From Odobenus rosmarus divergens (lineage: Eukaryota > Chordata > Mammalia > Carnivora > Odobenidae): a DNA stretch of 64,000 nucleotides. Below the pieces are notes generated by a model. It had not been told where the DNA came from, ran no database searches, and saw only the letters and a program-made list of their open reading frames with translations. This document shows positions 10,929-22,437 of the stretch, piece by piece. How positions within the stretch are numbered: the first letter of the stretch is position 1; every line of letters begins with the position of its first letter. The position numbers were made by a program, and so were the translations under genes. The stretch spans positions 56,346 to 120,345 of the forward strand of contig NW_004450330.1 in NCBI RefSeq assembly GCF_000321225.1. The letters are read 5' to 3'.

Positions 10929-12310
10929 CACTTCTTTATCCATTCATCTGTCGATGGACACTTGGGCTGCTTCCATAATTTGGCTATTGTAAATACTGCA
11001 ATAAAAGTAGGGGTGCATAGGTCTTTTCAAATTAGTGTTTATGCATTCTTTGGGTAAATACCCAGCAGTGGAATTACTGGATCATATGGTGGTTCTATTT
11101 TTCATTTTTTGAGGAACCTCCATACTGTTCTCCACAGTGGCTGCACCAGTTTGCATTCCCACCAATAGTGCGTGAGGATTCCTTTTTCTCCACATCCTCG
11201 TCACTTGTTGTTTCTTGTGTTTTTTATTTTAGCCATTCTGACAGGTGTAAAGTGATGTCTCATTGTGGTTTTGATTTACATTTTCCTGATGATGAGTGAT
11301 GTTGAGCATCTTTTCATGTGTCTGTCAGCCATCTGTGTATCTTCTTTGAAAAATGTCTGTTCGTGTCTTCTGACCTTTTATTGGATTATTTCTTTTGGGG
11401 GTGTTGTATAAGTTCTTTATATATTTTGGATACTAATCTTTTATCAGATATGTCATATGCAAATATCTTCTCCCTTTCAGTAGGTTATTTGTAGTTTTGA
11501 TTACTGCTTCCTTAGCTGTGCAAAAGCTTTTTATTTTGATGTAGTCCCGTGGTTTATTTTTGCTTTTCTTTCCCTTGCCTCAGGAGACATATCTAGAAAA
11601 ACGTTGCTATGGCCAATGTCAGAGAAATTACTGCATGCACTCTCTTCTAGGATTTTTATGGTTTCTGGTCTCTCAGGTCTTTAATACACGTTGAGTTTAT
11701 TTTTGTGTATGTATGGTGTAAGAAAGTGGTCCAGTTTCATTCTTTTACATGTAGCCGACCAGTTTTCCCAACATTTGTTGAAGAGACTGTCATTTTCCCA
11801 TTGTACAGTCTTGTCTCCTTTGTTATAGATTAATTGACTTATAAGCATGGGTTTATTTCTGGGCTCTCTACTCTGTTCTATGTGTCTTTTTCTGTGCCAG
11901 TACCATACTGTTTTGATTACCACAGCTCTGTAGAACATCTTCAAATCTGGGATTGTGGATTGTGATACCTCCAGTTTTGTCTTCCTTTTTCAAGATTGCT
12001 TTGACTATTTGGGGTCTTCTTTGATTCCATACAAATATTAGGATTGTTGTTATAGTTCTGTGAAAAGTGCTGTCAGTGTTTTGATAGGGATTGCATTAAA
12101 TCTGTAGATTGCTTTGGGTAGTATGGACATTTTAACAATATTTGTTATTCCAATCCATGAGCATGGAATATCTTCCCTTTTGTGTCACCTTCAGTTTCTT
12201 TCATCAATGTTTTATAGTTTACAAGAGTACAGATCTTTTACCTCCTTGGTTAAGTTTATTCCTAGGTATTTTATTATTTTTGATGCAATTGTAAATAGGA
12301 TTGTTTTCTT

Positions 12311-12501
12311 TTTAAAGATTTTATTTAAAGAGTGCAAATGAGAGAGCACACATGGGTGGTGGGGGGAGAGGGGCAGGGGGAGAGGGGTCAGCAGATGCCC
12401 CACTGAGTGGGGAGCCTGATGCAGGGCTCAATCCCAGGACCCTGGGATCATGACCTGAGCTGAAGGTAGACACTTAACCAACTGAGCCACCCAGGTGCCC
12501 C
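12311..12501 (-). mobile_element. CAN-SINE nested in L1
   Basis: The antisense SINE starts with its A-tail reversed (tttaaagattttattt) and ends ccacccaggtgcccc. An 18-bp TSD brackets it: aaataggattgttttctt (12293-12310) and aaatgagattgttttctt (12502-12519), with two mismatches. The insertion is into L1 ORF2, so it is younger than the L1. Confidence 0.92.
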
Positions 12502-13189
12502 AAATGAGATTGTTTTCTTAATTTCTTTTTTCTGCTGTTTTGTTATTAGTGTATAGAAATGCAACAGATTTCTGTATACTGATTTTGTATCCTGCGACCA
12601 TACTGAATTATCAGTTCTGGTAGTTTTCTGGTGGAGTCTGTAGGGTTTTCTAGGCATAGTATCATGTCAGCTGCAAATAGTCAAAGTTTTACTTCTTCCT
12701 TACCAACTTGGATGCCTTTTATTTCTTTTTCTTGTGTGATTGCTCTGGCTAAGACTTCCAGTACTATGTTTAATAAAAGTGGTAAGAGTGGATATTCTTG
12801 TCTTATTCCCAATCCTAGTGAAAAGCTCTGTTTTTCACCAATGAGTATGATATACCTGTGGGTTTTTCCTATATGGCCTTTATTATGTTGAGGTATCTTC
12901 CCTCTAACCCTACTTTCTTGAGGGTTTTTATCATGAATGGATGTTGTACTTTGTCAAATGCTTTTTCTGCATCTATTGAAATGATCATACAGTTTTCATC
13001 CTTTTCTCTTGTTGATGTGATGTACCACATTGATTGATTTGTGAATATTGAACCATCCTTGCATCCCAGGAATAAATTCAACTTGATCATGGTGACTGAT
13101 TTTTTTAATGTATTGTTGGATTCAGTTTGTTAATATTTTGTTGAGGATTTTTGCATCAGTACTCATTGGGGATATTGGCCTTAGTTTTC

Positions 13190-13401
13190 TTTTCTTTTTT
13201 TTTTTTTTTTTTTTAAAGATCTTATTTATTTGGCAGAGAGAGACATAGTGAGAGAGGGGAACACAAGCAGGGGGAGTGGGCAGAGGGAGAAGCAGGCTTC
13301 CCGCTGAGCAGGGAACCCAGTGCGGGGCTCGATCCCAGGACCCCGGGATCATGACCTGAGCTGAAGGCAGACGCTTAACAACTAAGCCACCCAGGAGGCC
13401 C
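13190..13401 (-). mobile_element. CAN-SINE nested in L1
   Basis: It has a long T-run at its left (reversed A-tail), a purine-rich middle, and the tRNA-derived head gccacccaggaggcccc-like at its right. The 13-bp TSD ggccttagttttc is at 13177-13189 and 13402-13414, a perfect match. The long tail and intact TSD suggest it is younger than the copy at 12311. Confidence 0.93.
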
Positions 13402-15625
13402 GGCCTTAGTTTTCATTTTTGATAGTGTCTTTGGTTTTGGTATCAGGGTGATGCTGACCTCATAGAATGAATTTGGATGCTTTCTTTCAATTTTTTTTTT
13501 TAATAGTTTGAGAAGAATGGGTATTAACTCTTCTTTAAATGTTTGAAAGAATTCACCTGTGAAGCCATGTGGTCCTGGACATTTGTTTGGAGGTTTTTGA
13601 TTACTGATTCAATTCCATTGCTGGTAATTGGCATGTTCAAATTTTCTATTTCTCCCTGCTTCTGTTTTGGGAGCTAATATGTTTCTAGGAATTTATCTAT
13701 TTCTTCTAGGTTATCTAATTTGTGGCATATGATTTGTTATACACATTCTCTTATAAACCTTTGTATTTCTGTGGTATTGACTATTATATCTCCTCTTTCA
13801 TTTCTGATTTTATTTTAGCTCTTTTTTGGGGGGGATGAATGTAACTAAAGGTTTATCAATTTTCTTGATCTTTTCAAAAAACCAACTCCTGATTCATTGA
13901 TCTGTTCTATTGCTTTTTCTAGTAGCTATATCATTTATTTCTGCTCTAGTCATTATTACTTCCTTCTGCTAGCTCTGGGTTTTGTTTGTTCTTTTTCTAG
14001 TTCCATTAGGTGAAGGTTGTTTATTTGAGATTTTTCTTTCTTCCTGAGGTAGGCCTGTATTGCTATAAATTTCCCTCTTAGCACAGCTTTTGCTGCATCC
14101 CAAAGATTTTGGACTGTTGTGTTTTCATTTGTCTCCATGTATTTTTTTATTTCCTCTTTGATTTCTTGGTTGACCCATTGACTGTTTAGTAGCACGTTAT
14201 TTAATGTTCACATTACTTAATGTGGTCTTTCCAGATTTTCTTCTTGTGGTTGATTACTAGTTTCGTAGCATTGTGGTCAGAAAAGATGCATGGTATGACT
14301 TCAATCTTTTTGAATTTGTTGAGGCTTGTTTTGTGGCCTAATATGTGATCTATTCTGGAGGTTGTGCCGTATGCACTTGAAAGAATGTATATGCTGCTGT
14401 TTTAGGATGAAATGTTCTGAATGTATCTGTTAAATCCATTTGGCCCAATGTGTCATTCAAAGTCACTGTTTCCTTGATGATTTTGTTTGGATAATGTATC
14501 CATCAATGTAAGTGAGGTGCTGTAGTCCCCCACTGCTTTTGTACTACTATCGACTACTTCCTTTATGTTTGTTACTAGCTGCTCTGTGTATCTGGGTGCT
14601 CCCATGTTGGGTGCATAAATATTTACAATTGTTACATCTTCATGTTGGATTATTCCCTTTATGATTATGAGAATGTCCTTCTTTGTCTCTTGTTATAGTC
14701 TTTGTTTTAAAGTCTATTTTGTCAGAACTATTGCTATTCTGGCTTGCTTTTCACTTCCATTTGCATGATACATGCTTTTTCATCCTTTCACTCACAATCT
14801 GCATGTGTTTTTAGGTCTAAAATGAGTCTCTTGTAGGCATTATAGAGATAGGTTTTGGTTTTTTATCCATTCCATCACCTTGTGTCTTTTTATTGGAGCA
14901 TTTAGTCTGTTACCATTTAAAGTAATTATTGATGGGTATGTACTTACTGCCATTTTGTTACTTTATGGTTGTTTTTGTCGTTCTTCTTTGTTCCTTTCTT
15001 CTCTTGCTCTCTTCTCACATGGTTTGTTGGCTTTCTATAGTGATCTACTTGGATTCCTTTTTCTTGATGTTTTGCATATCTATTCTGGTTCTTGATTTGT
15101 GGTTATCATTAGGTTTGTAAATAACATCTTCTGCATGTAGCAGTCTATATTAAGTTGTTGGTCCCTTAAATTTGAACCCATTCTTTACTCCTCCCTCCCA
15201 CCCCCACATTTTAGGTACATGGTATCATACTTTATATCCTTTTATTTTGTGAGTCCCTTGACTGATTTTTATAGATATACTTTATTTTTACTGCTTTTGT
15301 GCTTCTTACTTTTCTTACTCCTTATGATCTTTTCTTTCCACTCAGCAAATCCCCTTTAACATTTCTTGTAGAGCTGATTTAGCTGTCATAAATTCCTTTA
15401 ACTTTTGTTTTTCTGGGAAACTCTTTACCTCTCCTATTCTGAATGATAGCCTTGCTGGTTAGAGTACTCTTGGCTGCAGATTTTTTCCTTTCAGCACTCT
15501 GAATATATCATGCCACTCCCTTCTGGCCTGCAACCTTTCTACTAAAAAATTAGCTGATAGCCTTATGGGTTTTCCTCATATGTAACTACTTTCTTTTCTC
15601 TTGCTATTTTTAAAATTCTCTCTTT

Positions 15626-15807
15626 GTGGTGCCTGGATGGCTCAGTCAATTAAGCGCCTGATTCTTGGTTTTGGCTCAGGTACTGATCTCAGGGTAGTGA
15701 GATCAAGCCCATGTCGGACTCTGCATTGAGCATAGAACCTGCTTAAAATTCTCTCTCCCTCTGCCCTTCCCCTGGCGCGCACTTGCTCTCTCTAAAAAAT
15801 AATAATA
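15626..15807 (+). mobile_element. CAN-SINE nested in L1, first of a head-to-tail pair
   Basis: The head is ggtgcctggatggctcag and the tail is taaaaaataataata. It is more diverged than its neighbour, which begins right after its A-rich tail. Its left flank is L1 ORF2/inter-ORF sequence. Confidence 0.88.
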
Positions 15808-15999
15808 GGGGCACCTGGGTGGCTCAGTTGGTTAAGTGTCTGCCTTCAGCTCAGATCATGATCCCAGGGTCCTGGGATCAAGCCCCACATCGGGCTCCTT
15901 GCTCAGCGGGAAGCCTGCTTCTCCCTCTCCCTCTGCCTGCTACTTCCCCTGCTTGTGTGTTCACTCACTCACTCACTCTCTCAAATAAATAAAATCCTA
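15808..15999 (+). mobile_element. CAN-SINE nested in L1, second of a head-to-tail pair
   Basis: It begins ggggcacctgggtggctcag and ends in caaataaataaaatcc. It contains the tRNA-like B box ggatcaagccccacat. It starts exactly where the previous SINE's AAT-rich tail ends, so it probably landed in that tail. Confidence 0.92.
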
Positions 16000-18149
16000 A
16001 ACAAGTAATAAATTATCACTATTCTTTGCCATTTTATTATGTGTCTTGGTGTGGACCTCTTTGGGTTGATTTTGTTGGGGTCCCTCTGTGCCTCCTGGAT
16101 CTGGATTTGTTCCCTTCCCCAGATTTAGGGAGTTTTCAGCTGTAATTTCTTCAAGTAAATTTTCTGCCCCCTTTTTCTCCTCTTTCTGGCTCCCTATAAT
16201 GCAAATGTTATTATGTTTGATGGTGACACTGAGTTCCCTAAGTCTTTCTTCATTTTTTTTTTTCTCCCCCTCTGTTCAGGTTGATTGCTTTCCATTACTC
16301 TGCCCTCCAGGTCGCTGATCTGTTCTGCTTCCTCTAGTCCATGTATTCCCTCTAGTGTATTTTTAATTTCATTTATTGAGTTCTTTATTTCTAATTGGTT
16401 GGTTGTTTTCTGTCTGTTGAAGGTCTCACTGAGGTCCTCCACTCTTCACCAGTCCATGGAGTATCTTTATGACCATTATTTTAAATCCTTTATCAGGGAT
16501 ATTACTCTTCATTTTTGTTTAGGTCTCTTCTGTGATTTTGTTCTCTTCTTTCATTTGGGACATATTCCTCTCTCCCCTCATTTTGTCTAACCCTCTGTGC
16601 ATTTCTGCGTGTTGGGAAAGTCAGCAAGGTCTCTTGCTCTTGAAAGTAGTGGCCTAATGAAGATGTCCTGTAGTACCCTGCAGTGTCCCCGTTCACCAGG
16701 ATCAGCACTTCAGGAGTATCTCCCATGTGTGTGCTTTTTATGACCTACTGCTGTGGATGAGCTGCTTTTGCATTCAGTCCAGTGGTCTGCAATGGCTTTC
16801 TTTGCCTATTGTGAGCAGGATTTGGTCCCTGTGGTGGTAGCCAGTCCTGCCTTGAGCTTGAACTGAGTCAGATCAGGCATTGCCAGAAATGCAGTAACAT
16901 CAAACTGCAGGGTACTTTCCCTGTGTTGTTCCTTAAGATTTTGTTGGTGGGTGGGACCTGTCGTCAGACCAGATGTCTGCCCCCAGCCTACTGCTGGGGC
17001 CAGTTTGGTATGCATGGTTATTTTCCCGTCTCCCCAGGGCAGGAATCACTTTGGTGCTGGTCCCTTTCAGAGCAGCTTGCACAGTGCCAGGTTTGTGGCA
17101 CCACTTTGGGCTCTGGCCAAGGTCATATTGGAGGGGGCTGATCAGGAGAACCTGGTGCAGGGCACTTGGTTTTAGGAAGGTGTGTGCAGGTGTGCTGTGG
17201 GAGGGAACGTGGAGTGCAGGCCGGGCTGAAGGGGGCATGTCTGCAGGAGAACCTGGGGATCATTTCACTGTTAGCAAGTTAGTTAGCACATGTTGGCACT
17301 GTGCTGGTTCCCTCAGGTGTCTGTGTATCTCGGCTGGGGAGCAGGGGAGGAAAATGGTGCCACATGCCCCTTTGTTCCTGGAACTTTCAGCACATGCTCT
17401 GAGATTAGTAAACCTCCCTCCCATATACCCCAGGCATTTTTCAAACTGCTGCTTCTATGCTGTATTTCCACAGGCTGTTTGTTGTGCTGTCTCTATAAGG
17501 GCAGGGACTGAGTTTCCTCTCACCTCCCGCCTCTCCCAGAGCCAAGCCCACAGATTTTTTAATGTTCCAGGTGTTAAGCACTTCTGATTGTAACAAATCA
17601 TGGAATTATGCCCGGCTGGTTTTCAAAGCCAAATATTATAGGGATTCGTCTTCCCTGTGCCTGGGGTGTTTGGTCACCTGTGTGTTTCCCCTTTCTATGT
17701 CTGTGGCATCCCTCCTTCCTACAGACCCATTTAGCTCCGGACTGTGTCTCTGCCCTTCCTACCCTCTTTCATGTGGCCTCTTCCCTACATTTAATTGTGG
17801 AGTTGGTTCTGCCAGTCTTCAGGTTGTCTTCGATTTACACCGATGTCATATTGTCTAGGTATATCAGTGGGATAAGGTAAACTAGGGTCCTCCTACTCTG
17901 CCATCTTCCCCAGAAGTCCCAATCACTTTTAAGTTAGGACTGCCAATGTGTCCAGCATTCAAATACTCAAGACGTCCCTCTGGAAAATTTGGGATCACAA
18001 AATCAGGCCAGGATTGCTAGACTGGCCAAAAGATTGCCAATTAACCAGTTTACTTAATCATTTTATTATGCTCCAAAATTATAATTATAAATATAATAAT
18101 ATGCTCCAATGAGCCCCTGGGTTAGACACTGAGGAGTTGGTCATATTAA

Positions 18150-18168
18150 AAAAAAAAAAAAAAAGTGC
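18150..18168 (+). repeat. Poly(A) run
   Basis: An A-run with no clear SINE or L1 body on its left, within the intron before the 18616 exon. Confidence 0.7.
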
Positions 18169-18239
18169 TGCTCCCCTTGAAAAACTCAGGGTCTGCCAGG
18201 GGTGACAAAACTAGGACAGCATGGTAGAAGGGAACTTCT

Positions 18240-18400
18240 ATCTGGCCCCAAATGAGAACTATTACTTATGGAGCACCTACTAGGTGCCAGACACTGTCTT
18301 CATTCCTCTCAAGACCCTCGCCCTCTTTACAGATGAGGAAATTGAGAGGTAGTTTCTCTAACACTGTGTCTTAGTAGCTGGTATTCAAATTCACATCTTT
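18240..18400 (-). repeat. MIR (antisense)
   Basis: The order is ggagcacctactaggtgcca, then ctctttacagatgaggaaat, then gctggtattcaaattcacat, which is the reverse complement of MIR. It lies 215 bp before the exon at 18616. Confidence 0.75.
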
Positions 18401-18615
18401 TGACTATTCATGCTCTTCACACAAGTCCATGCCACCCAACCTCAGGGCATGCCTGTGCATTCATCTGAGCCATGGCGGTGGTGGTTGGGATGGCACAGCC
18501 TCTTCTCCTGACCCAGCCTGACCCTGGCATGCAGTCACAGAGGAGGAAGAGGACACACAAACCTGCTATCTGAGCTGTCCTCATGCCTGTGTTTTCCATG
18601 GCTGTCTTCCCTCAG

Positions 18616-18786
18616 CCCCCAAATCAGCAGTCTTAGAAGAAATGCTTCACAACTTAGATTTCTGTGACATTTTGGTGCTTGGAGGGGACCTGGACCCAAG
18701 ACAGGAATGCCTGGAGCTCAACCACAGCGAGCTCCATCAGCGACACCTGGATGCCACCAATTCCACAGCAGGCTACTCTATCTATG
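18616..18786 (+). CDS. CLSTN2: CLSTN2 coding exon: ectodomain with two N-glycosylation sequons
   Basis: The exon is 171 nt, with acceptor gtcttccctcag and donor TATG|gtaaga. It enters after one base of the Ala codon (G|CC) and leaves one base of a Gly codon. The peptide runs from APKSAVLEEMLHNLDFCDIL to STAGYSIYG, colinear with calsyntenin-2. Two N-linked glycosylation sequons are visible, NHS and NST, plus two cysteines. This is extracellular or lumenal sequence. The exon lies only 705 bp downstream of the 5' end of an antisense L1 (17911), so any outward antisense promoter in that L1 would face it. A Met codon at 18642 lies in frame near the exon start. Confidence 0.95.
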
Positions 18787-19241
18787 GTAAGACCACACTC
18801 AGCCCCTTAACCATGCTCTCCTCTCATCACACTCATGCTGGAGTCATGAGTGTGATGGTGCTCTGTCACCTGTGGAGTCAGGTAGGGACCTTTGACCTCA
18901 GAGCACGGACTCCTAGCCCCTCCTTCAGTGAGCTACTCCAGCATCTTGAGGACCTCTTCTGTAGAAAGTAGGTGGATGCTTTCTCTTATAATATTTGACC
19001 TCAGCAAATACTATAGCAGCATTTGACAGGCTGAGGCCATTCTGTTCAGAGTCTAATGTATCTGGAAATCCTTTGGGTCAGTTCAATTGGCTCCTTAGAA
19101 TTCCTGTATCCATGCATTGTCTTCCCATAAACATCTCAAGCTCTTACCCTGGACAAATTCAGGAGAACACAGGTCCCAGAAGGCACATCCTGTATCCCCC
19201 ATCTTCTACCTTCTTATGACAGGTGTGGTCTCTTGGCACAG

Positions 19242-19387
19242 GTGTGGGCTCCATGAGTCGCTATGAGCAGGTGCTGCATCACATCCGCTACCGCAACTGG
19301 CATCCAGGTTCCCTCGAGACCCGGCGGTTCAGAATCAAGTGCTCAGAACTCAATGGACGTTATACCAGCAATGAGTTCAACCTGGAG
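19242..19387 (+). CDS. CLSTN2: CLSTN2 coding exon: membrane-proximal ectodomain
   Basis: The exon is 146 nt, with acceptor tcttggcacag and a strong donor GAG|gtgagt. It completes the Gly codon and finishes in phase 0. The peptide reads VGSMSRYEQVLHHIRYRN and ends ELNGRYTSNEFNLE. This is one of the most conserved ectodomain segments of the calsyntenins, rich in aromatic and basic residues, with a single cysteine (IKCSELNG). A candidate earlier AG at 19221-19222 would add an out-of-frame stretch and does not fit the family alignment, so the AG at 19240-19241 was chosen. Confidence 0.95.
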
Positions 19388-19498
19388 GTGAGTGGGTCCT
19401 TCCATCATTAGGGAATTTCAGAGTTACCCACTCGTTCCTCATTCATTTGGGTCCACCTGCCACTCCTGGTCAGCAGCACCTCTCCCTGCTCTTCCTAG

Positions 19499-19622
19499 GT
19501 CAGCGTCCTCCGTGAGGCCAGAGTCTCAGACAAGGAGCATGTCAACCACCTTATTGTGCAGCCTCCCTTCCTGCAGTCTGTCCACCACCCTGAGTCCCAG
19601 GGTAGCATCCAGCGCAGTTCAG
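19499..19622 (+). CDS. CLSTN2: CLSTN2 coding exon: juxtamembrane stalk
   Basis: The exon is 124 nt, with acceptor ctgctcttcctag and donor TCAG|gtaggt, starting in phase 0 and leaving one base. The peptide starts VSVLREARVSDKEHVNHLIV, passes a proline/histidine-rich stretch (QPPFLQSVHHPES) and ends QRSS just before the membrane. In calsyntenins this stalk is where the ectodomain is shed by alpha-secretase-type cleavage before gamma-secretase acts on the stub. The exact cleavage bond cannot be read from the sequence. The segment VLREARVSD is where I expect most variation among species. Confidence 0.94.
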
Positions 19623-19744
19623 GTAGGTGGCCTGGGAGGAAGGACCTTAGGCTATCAGGCGGTCACTGTGATTTAAGACCATCCACTAACAGGTATGGTA
19701 CAGCAGCCACAGGTGCCCAGAACTGAAGGAGGGACCCAGGAGTG

Positions 19745-19860
19745 GGAAAGCTATGGGCCCTGCCTCTGAGGTACTCACAGCCTCAGTAAGGGGCTAGTCA
19801 GGGAAAGAAGTTACGATACATCATAACAGAGGTTAGTACAGAGTGCTAGGGCAAAACCTT
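19745..19860 (-). repeat. L2-type fragment (antisense)
   Basis: ccctgcctctgaggtactca followed by acagaggttagtacagagtg follows the order of the reverse-complemented L2 3' part. It is short and diverged. Confidence 0.35.
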
Positions 19861-19938
19861 CCAAGTCCTGTGAGGTCTACTCAGAGCCACATCCTGTGCA
19901 AAGCTGTCCCTGAGCCCCTTCAAATGTGCCCTCTCACT

Positions 19939-19940
<2 letters not shown>

Positions 19941-19969
<29 letters not shown>
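19941..19969 (+). repeat. (CA)14 microsatellite
   Basis: A pure CA run in the intron between the 19499 and 20334 exons, not associated with an obvious mobile element. Likely polymorphic. Confidence 0.95.
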
Positions 19970-19973
<4 letters not shown>

Positions 19974-20149
19974 ACACCATATTGCAGTCTCCCACCCTTC
20001 AATTCTAGTCTTGCCATTTGTATTACTGTCGGGTGGGCGCTGTGTCTGTCCCTATAAAATTCTAGTGCCTGGCTCTCAGTGGAAGCTGCCCCAGAATTTG
20101 AGGGGAAAGCAAAAGATAGAACATACATTCACCATTTGATTTATTCCAC

Positions 20150-20245
20150 ACAAGTACCCATTACAGAGATGAAGAAAATGAAGCCCAGACAGGGTGAGGT
20201 GCTGGCCCAGAGTTCTACAGCTGAGAAGTGGTAGGGCTGATTGTA
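20150..20245 (-). repeat. MIR fragment (antisense)
   Basis: attacagagatgaagaaaatg and ctacagctgagaagtggtag match the reverse complement of the MIR core. It ends about 90 bp before the transmembrane exon. Confidence 0.55.
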
Positions 20246-20333
20246 ACCTACACATGGATGTTTCATTCACACTCCATCCCAAGACTGAGCTAGTCCTGTT
20301 CGCCACGTCATGTGGACTCCTTCCTTGTTCCAG

Positions 20334-20518
20334 TGGTCCCAAGCATCGCCACAGTGGTCATCATCATCTCCGTGTGCATGCTGGTATTTGTCGTGGCCAT
20401 GGGCGTGTACCGGGTCCGGATCGCCCACCAGCACTTCACCCAGGAGACGGAGGCTGCCAAGGAGGCTGAAATGGATTGGGACGACTCTGCGCTCACTATC
20501 ACAGTCAACCCCATGGAG
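20334..20518 (+). CDS. CLSTN2: CLSTN2 coding exon: transmembrane helix and first WDDS motif
   Basis: The exon is 185 nt. It completes a Val codon after acceptor ccttgttccag and ends in phase 0. The peptide opens with the single transmembrane helix (VPSIATVVIIISVCMLVFVV, then AMGVY), followed by the basic stop-transfer RVRIAHQ. It continues with the first kinesin-light-chain-binding motif MDWDDSALTITVNPME. In calsyntenins the tryptophan-acidic WDDS motifs recruit kinesin-1 for axonal and vesicular transport, and gamma-secretase cuts within the helix. The donor is unusual: GAG|gtgatc has T rather than G at +5, and the frame stays open 112 codons into the intron, to a stop at 20855-20857. Confidence 0.96.
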
Positions 20519-20934
20519 GTGATCCTCACGCAGGGGCTGGGATCTTGGGGCAGGATGCTTCCCCTCCCCCAGCTCCATCTTCCCTGTGCTGGAAGCCCTG
20601 CCCCAACTAGCCCAGCCCCACTGACCCTTGCCTTCTCTGAGCACCTTCAGCCCACTCAACCTGCATGGACCATACTTTCCCACCAGCTGCATTCACTGAT
20701 TAAAGATGTGAATTGCTCTCACCCTACAAACAGAACCAGACATTTCTTAAGGCAAGCAGCCATGTGGTGTCTGTCCCTTGCCTCCCCCATAGTGTTTAAT
20801 ACAGAGCTAACACTTAAAGACTCAGTATTGAATTTTTTGATTAACAGTGTAAATTAGATGGCTTTGCTCCATGCTGCCTGCAGAGCTCACTTAAAGGCTC
20901 AGAATAGGTTAAAACAAAATCACAACAGCAATAC

Positions 20935-21160
20935 CTGCCATTCACTGAGCACCCATCATGAGTGCCATCATGTCAGACACTGCACAGGGTGCTCTTTATA
21001 CACCACCCCATTTAATCTTCCCAACGCCCTGTGAAATAGAGGTTCTCATCCTTACTTCTCAAGGTGGGAACCAACTCAGAGAAGAAAGTCAAAATGCTCA
21101 AACTTATATAGCTAGAAATGGCAGTGCCAATATTCAAGTCAAGGTTGCTGGATCCTAAAG
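20935..21160 (-). repeat. MIR (antisense)
   Basis: Near full length in antisense: ttcactgagcacccatcatg, acaccaccccatttaatctt, gtgaaatagaggttctcatc, then gccaatattcaagtcaaggt. Confidence 0.75.
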
Positions 21161-21589
21161 TCATCTCATTTCAGTTAGCTAGCAACCTCCAGCATCCACC
21201 CATAAGGGTCTAAGGCCCCAGCTCTGGATATACGAATATCAAAGTGCCCTTTGGGCTGCCCATGGTTTCCTCGGTGGTGGTAGGGGCAGGAGTAGAAAAG
21301 CAGAGGAAAATCAGGAGGAGCCACTGAGGAATGAAGATTCTCCCAGCGTGGTCCCCCTGAGTTGGCCTCACGCTCCAGTATCCTAGCCAGTGTGCCAAAG
21401 TAGCTCATCTTCTCCTAGCATAGGGTGTAGGTATGGTGCTAAGCGTGCCACTGTGGGGACACCAGCATTTCCACCCTCAGAGAGCTGAGCCTCAGCTGTG
21501 GGAAACAAGCCCCTATGCCTGGAGCAGTCTGAGTACTGGGCACAAGTGTTCTTACCGAGGGCTAACATGCTGATGCCAATGGTCAGTGA

Positions 21590-21700
21590 AGCAGGAGTAG
21601 GGAGAGCCATCAAGGCTGGAGTATTCAAGAAAGATTTCCTAGAGGAGGCTAGCCTAAGGGAGGCCTTGAAGAACGGGTTAGGATGGAAGGGAGGGGTGGC
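21590..21700 (-). repeat. L2 3' end (antisense)
   Basis: gaaagatttcctagaggagg followed by gaggccttgaagaacgggtt is the reverse complement of the common L2 segment for a C-terminal, cysteine-poor tail. Short fragment. Confidence 0.5.
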
Positions 21701-22437
21701 AGGCAAGGTAGAAAAGAAGGCACTCCAGGGAGGGGATGCAACCATGCAAGGGCATCCAACTTTTATGGCTGTTTCATCAACTCAAAACATAAATCCAGAA
21801 CTAAGATTTTGCTAGAATCACCAAAAAGCTGGCTGGGGGTGGGGCAGGAATGGAACTGGACAAGAGTGGGGTTGAGTGTGAGGACACAAGTCTCAGCCAG
21901 TGAGGGGAGGCATGGAAAATGAGGGCTATGAACGAACTTTCCTTCCCGAAGGGATATTTCTGAGGAGCAGCACACCTGAGTCTTGGCTTAGAAGACTTTC
22001 TGCTCCCAGAGACTATGATGTCACCTGGGAACGGGCTGTATGCTTCTCAGTGAGAGAACAGCATTCGAGCTAACACTGAAGATGTGGAAAGCTCCATAGA
22101 GACAGGCTCCAGAAATGCCAGAAAGTAAACCTTGGCCTGAAAGGTTTCCAAAGAAGGGAAGGACTGGCTTCGATGTCTTATGTTTAAAACCCACAATTTA
22201 CCTTGAGTCCAGGTCTGGGAATTCGCTATTTCTTCTTGGTCCTTAGCCCTTGGATTTGCCTTTCACCAGAGGACCTCCTGTCCAGGAGGCCTGTCCCTAG
22301 GGCCATGGGTTTAGCAGGAAGGGAAAGGCATTCAAGGGGCCCAAAATGTTCCCTTAGTGGAGGGAGAAACATGTAAGTTCCAGAGTGGTTTTTGCTCAGC
22401 CCCTGATGAGCATGTCCCTTCTCTCTCCGACATCCAG

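Larger units (their letters stand above)
10550..17911 (-). mobile_element. Near-full-length L1 LINE, antisense to CLSTN2, with four SINEs inside
   Basis: The element reads 3' to 5' along the + strand: L1 3' end at 10550 (reverse complement of gtgttatattagttttgggt), ORF2 at about 11050-15200, ORF1 at about 15400-16720, 5' UTR at 16750-17911. It ends with ctactctgccatcttcccc, the reverse complement of the L1 start motif. After removing four SINEs it is about 6.5 kb, the usual full length. The reverse transcriptase motif is at 12663-12680 and reads LFAADM instead of LFADDM. Many other stops are present, so it is dead. It fills most of the 10.6-kb intron. Confidence 0.9.

Noticed and set aside
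16973..17587. A 204-codon open frame on the + strand
   Set aside because: It is antisense to the 5' UTR of the large L1; no protein features and no splice or promoter context.
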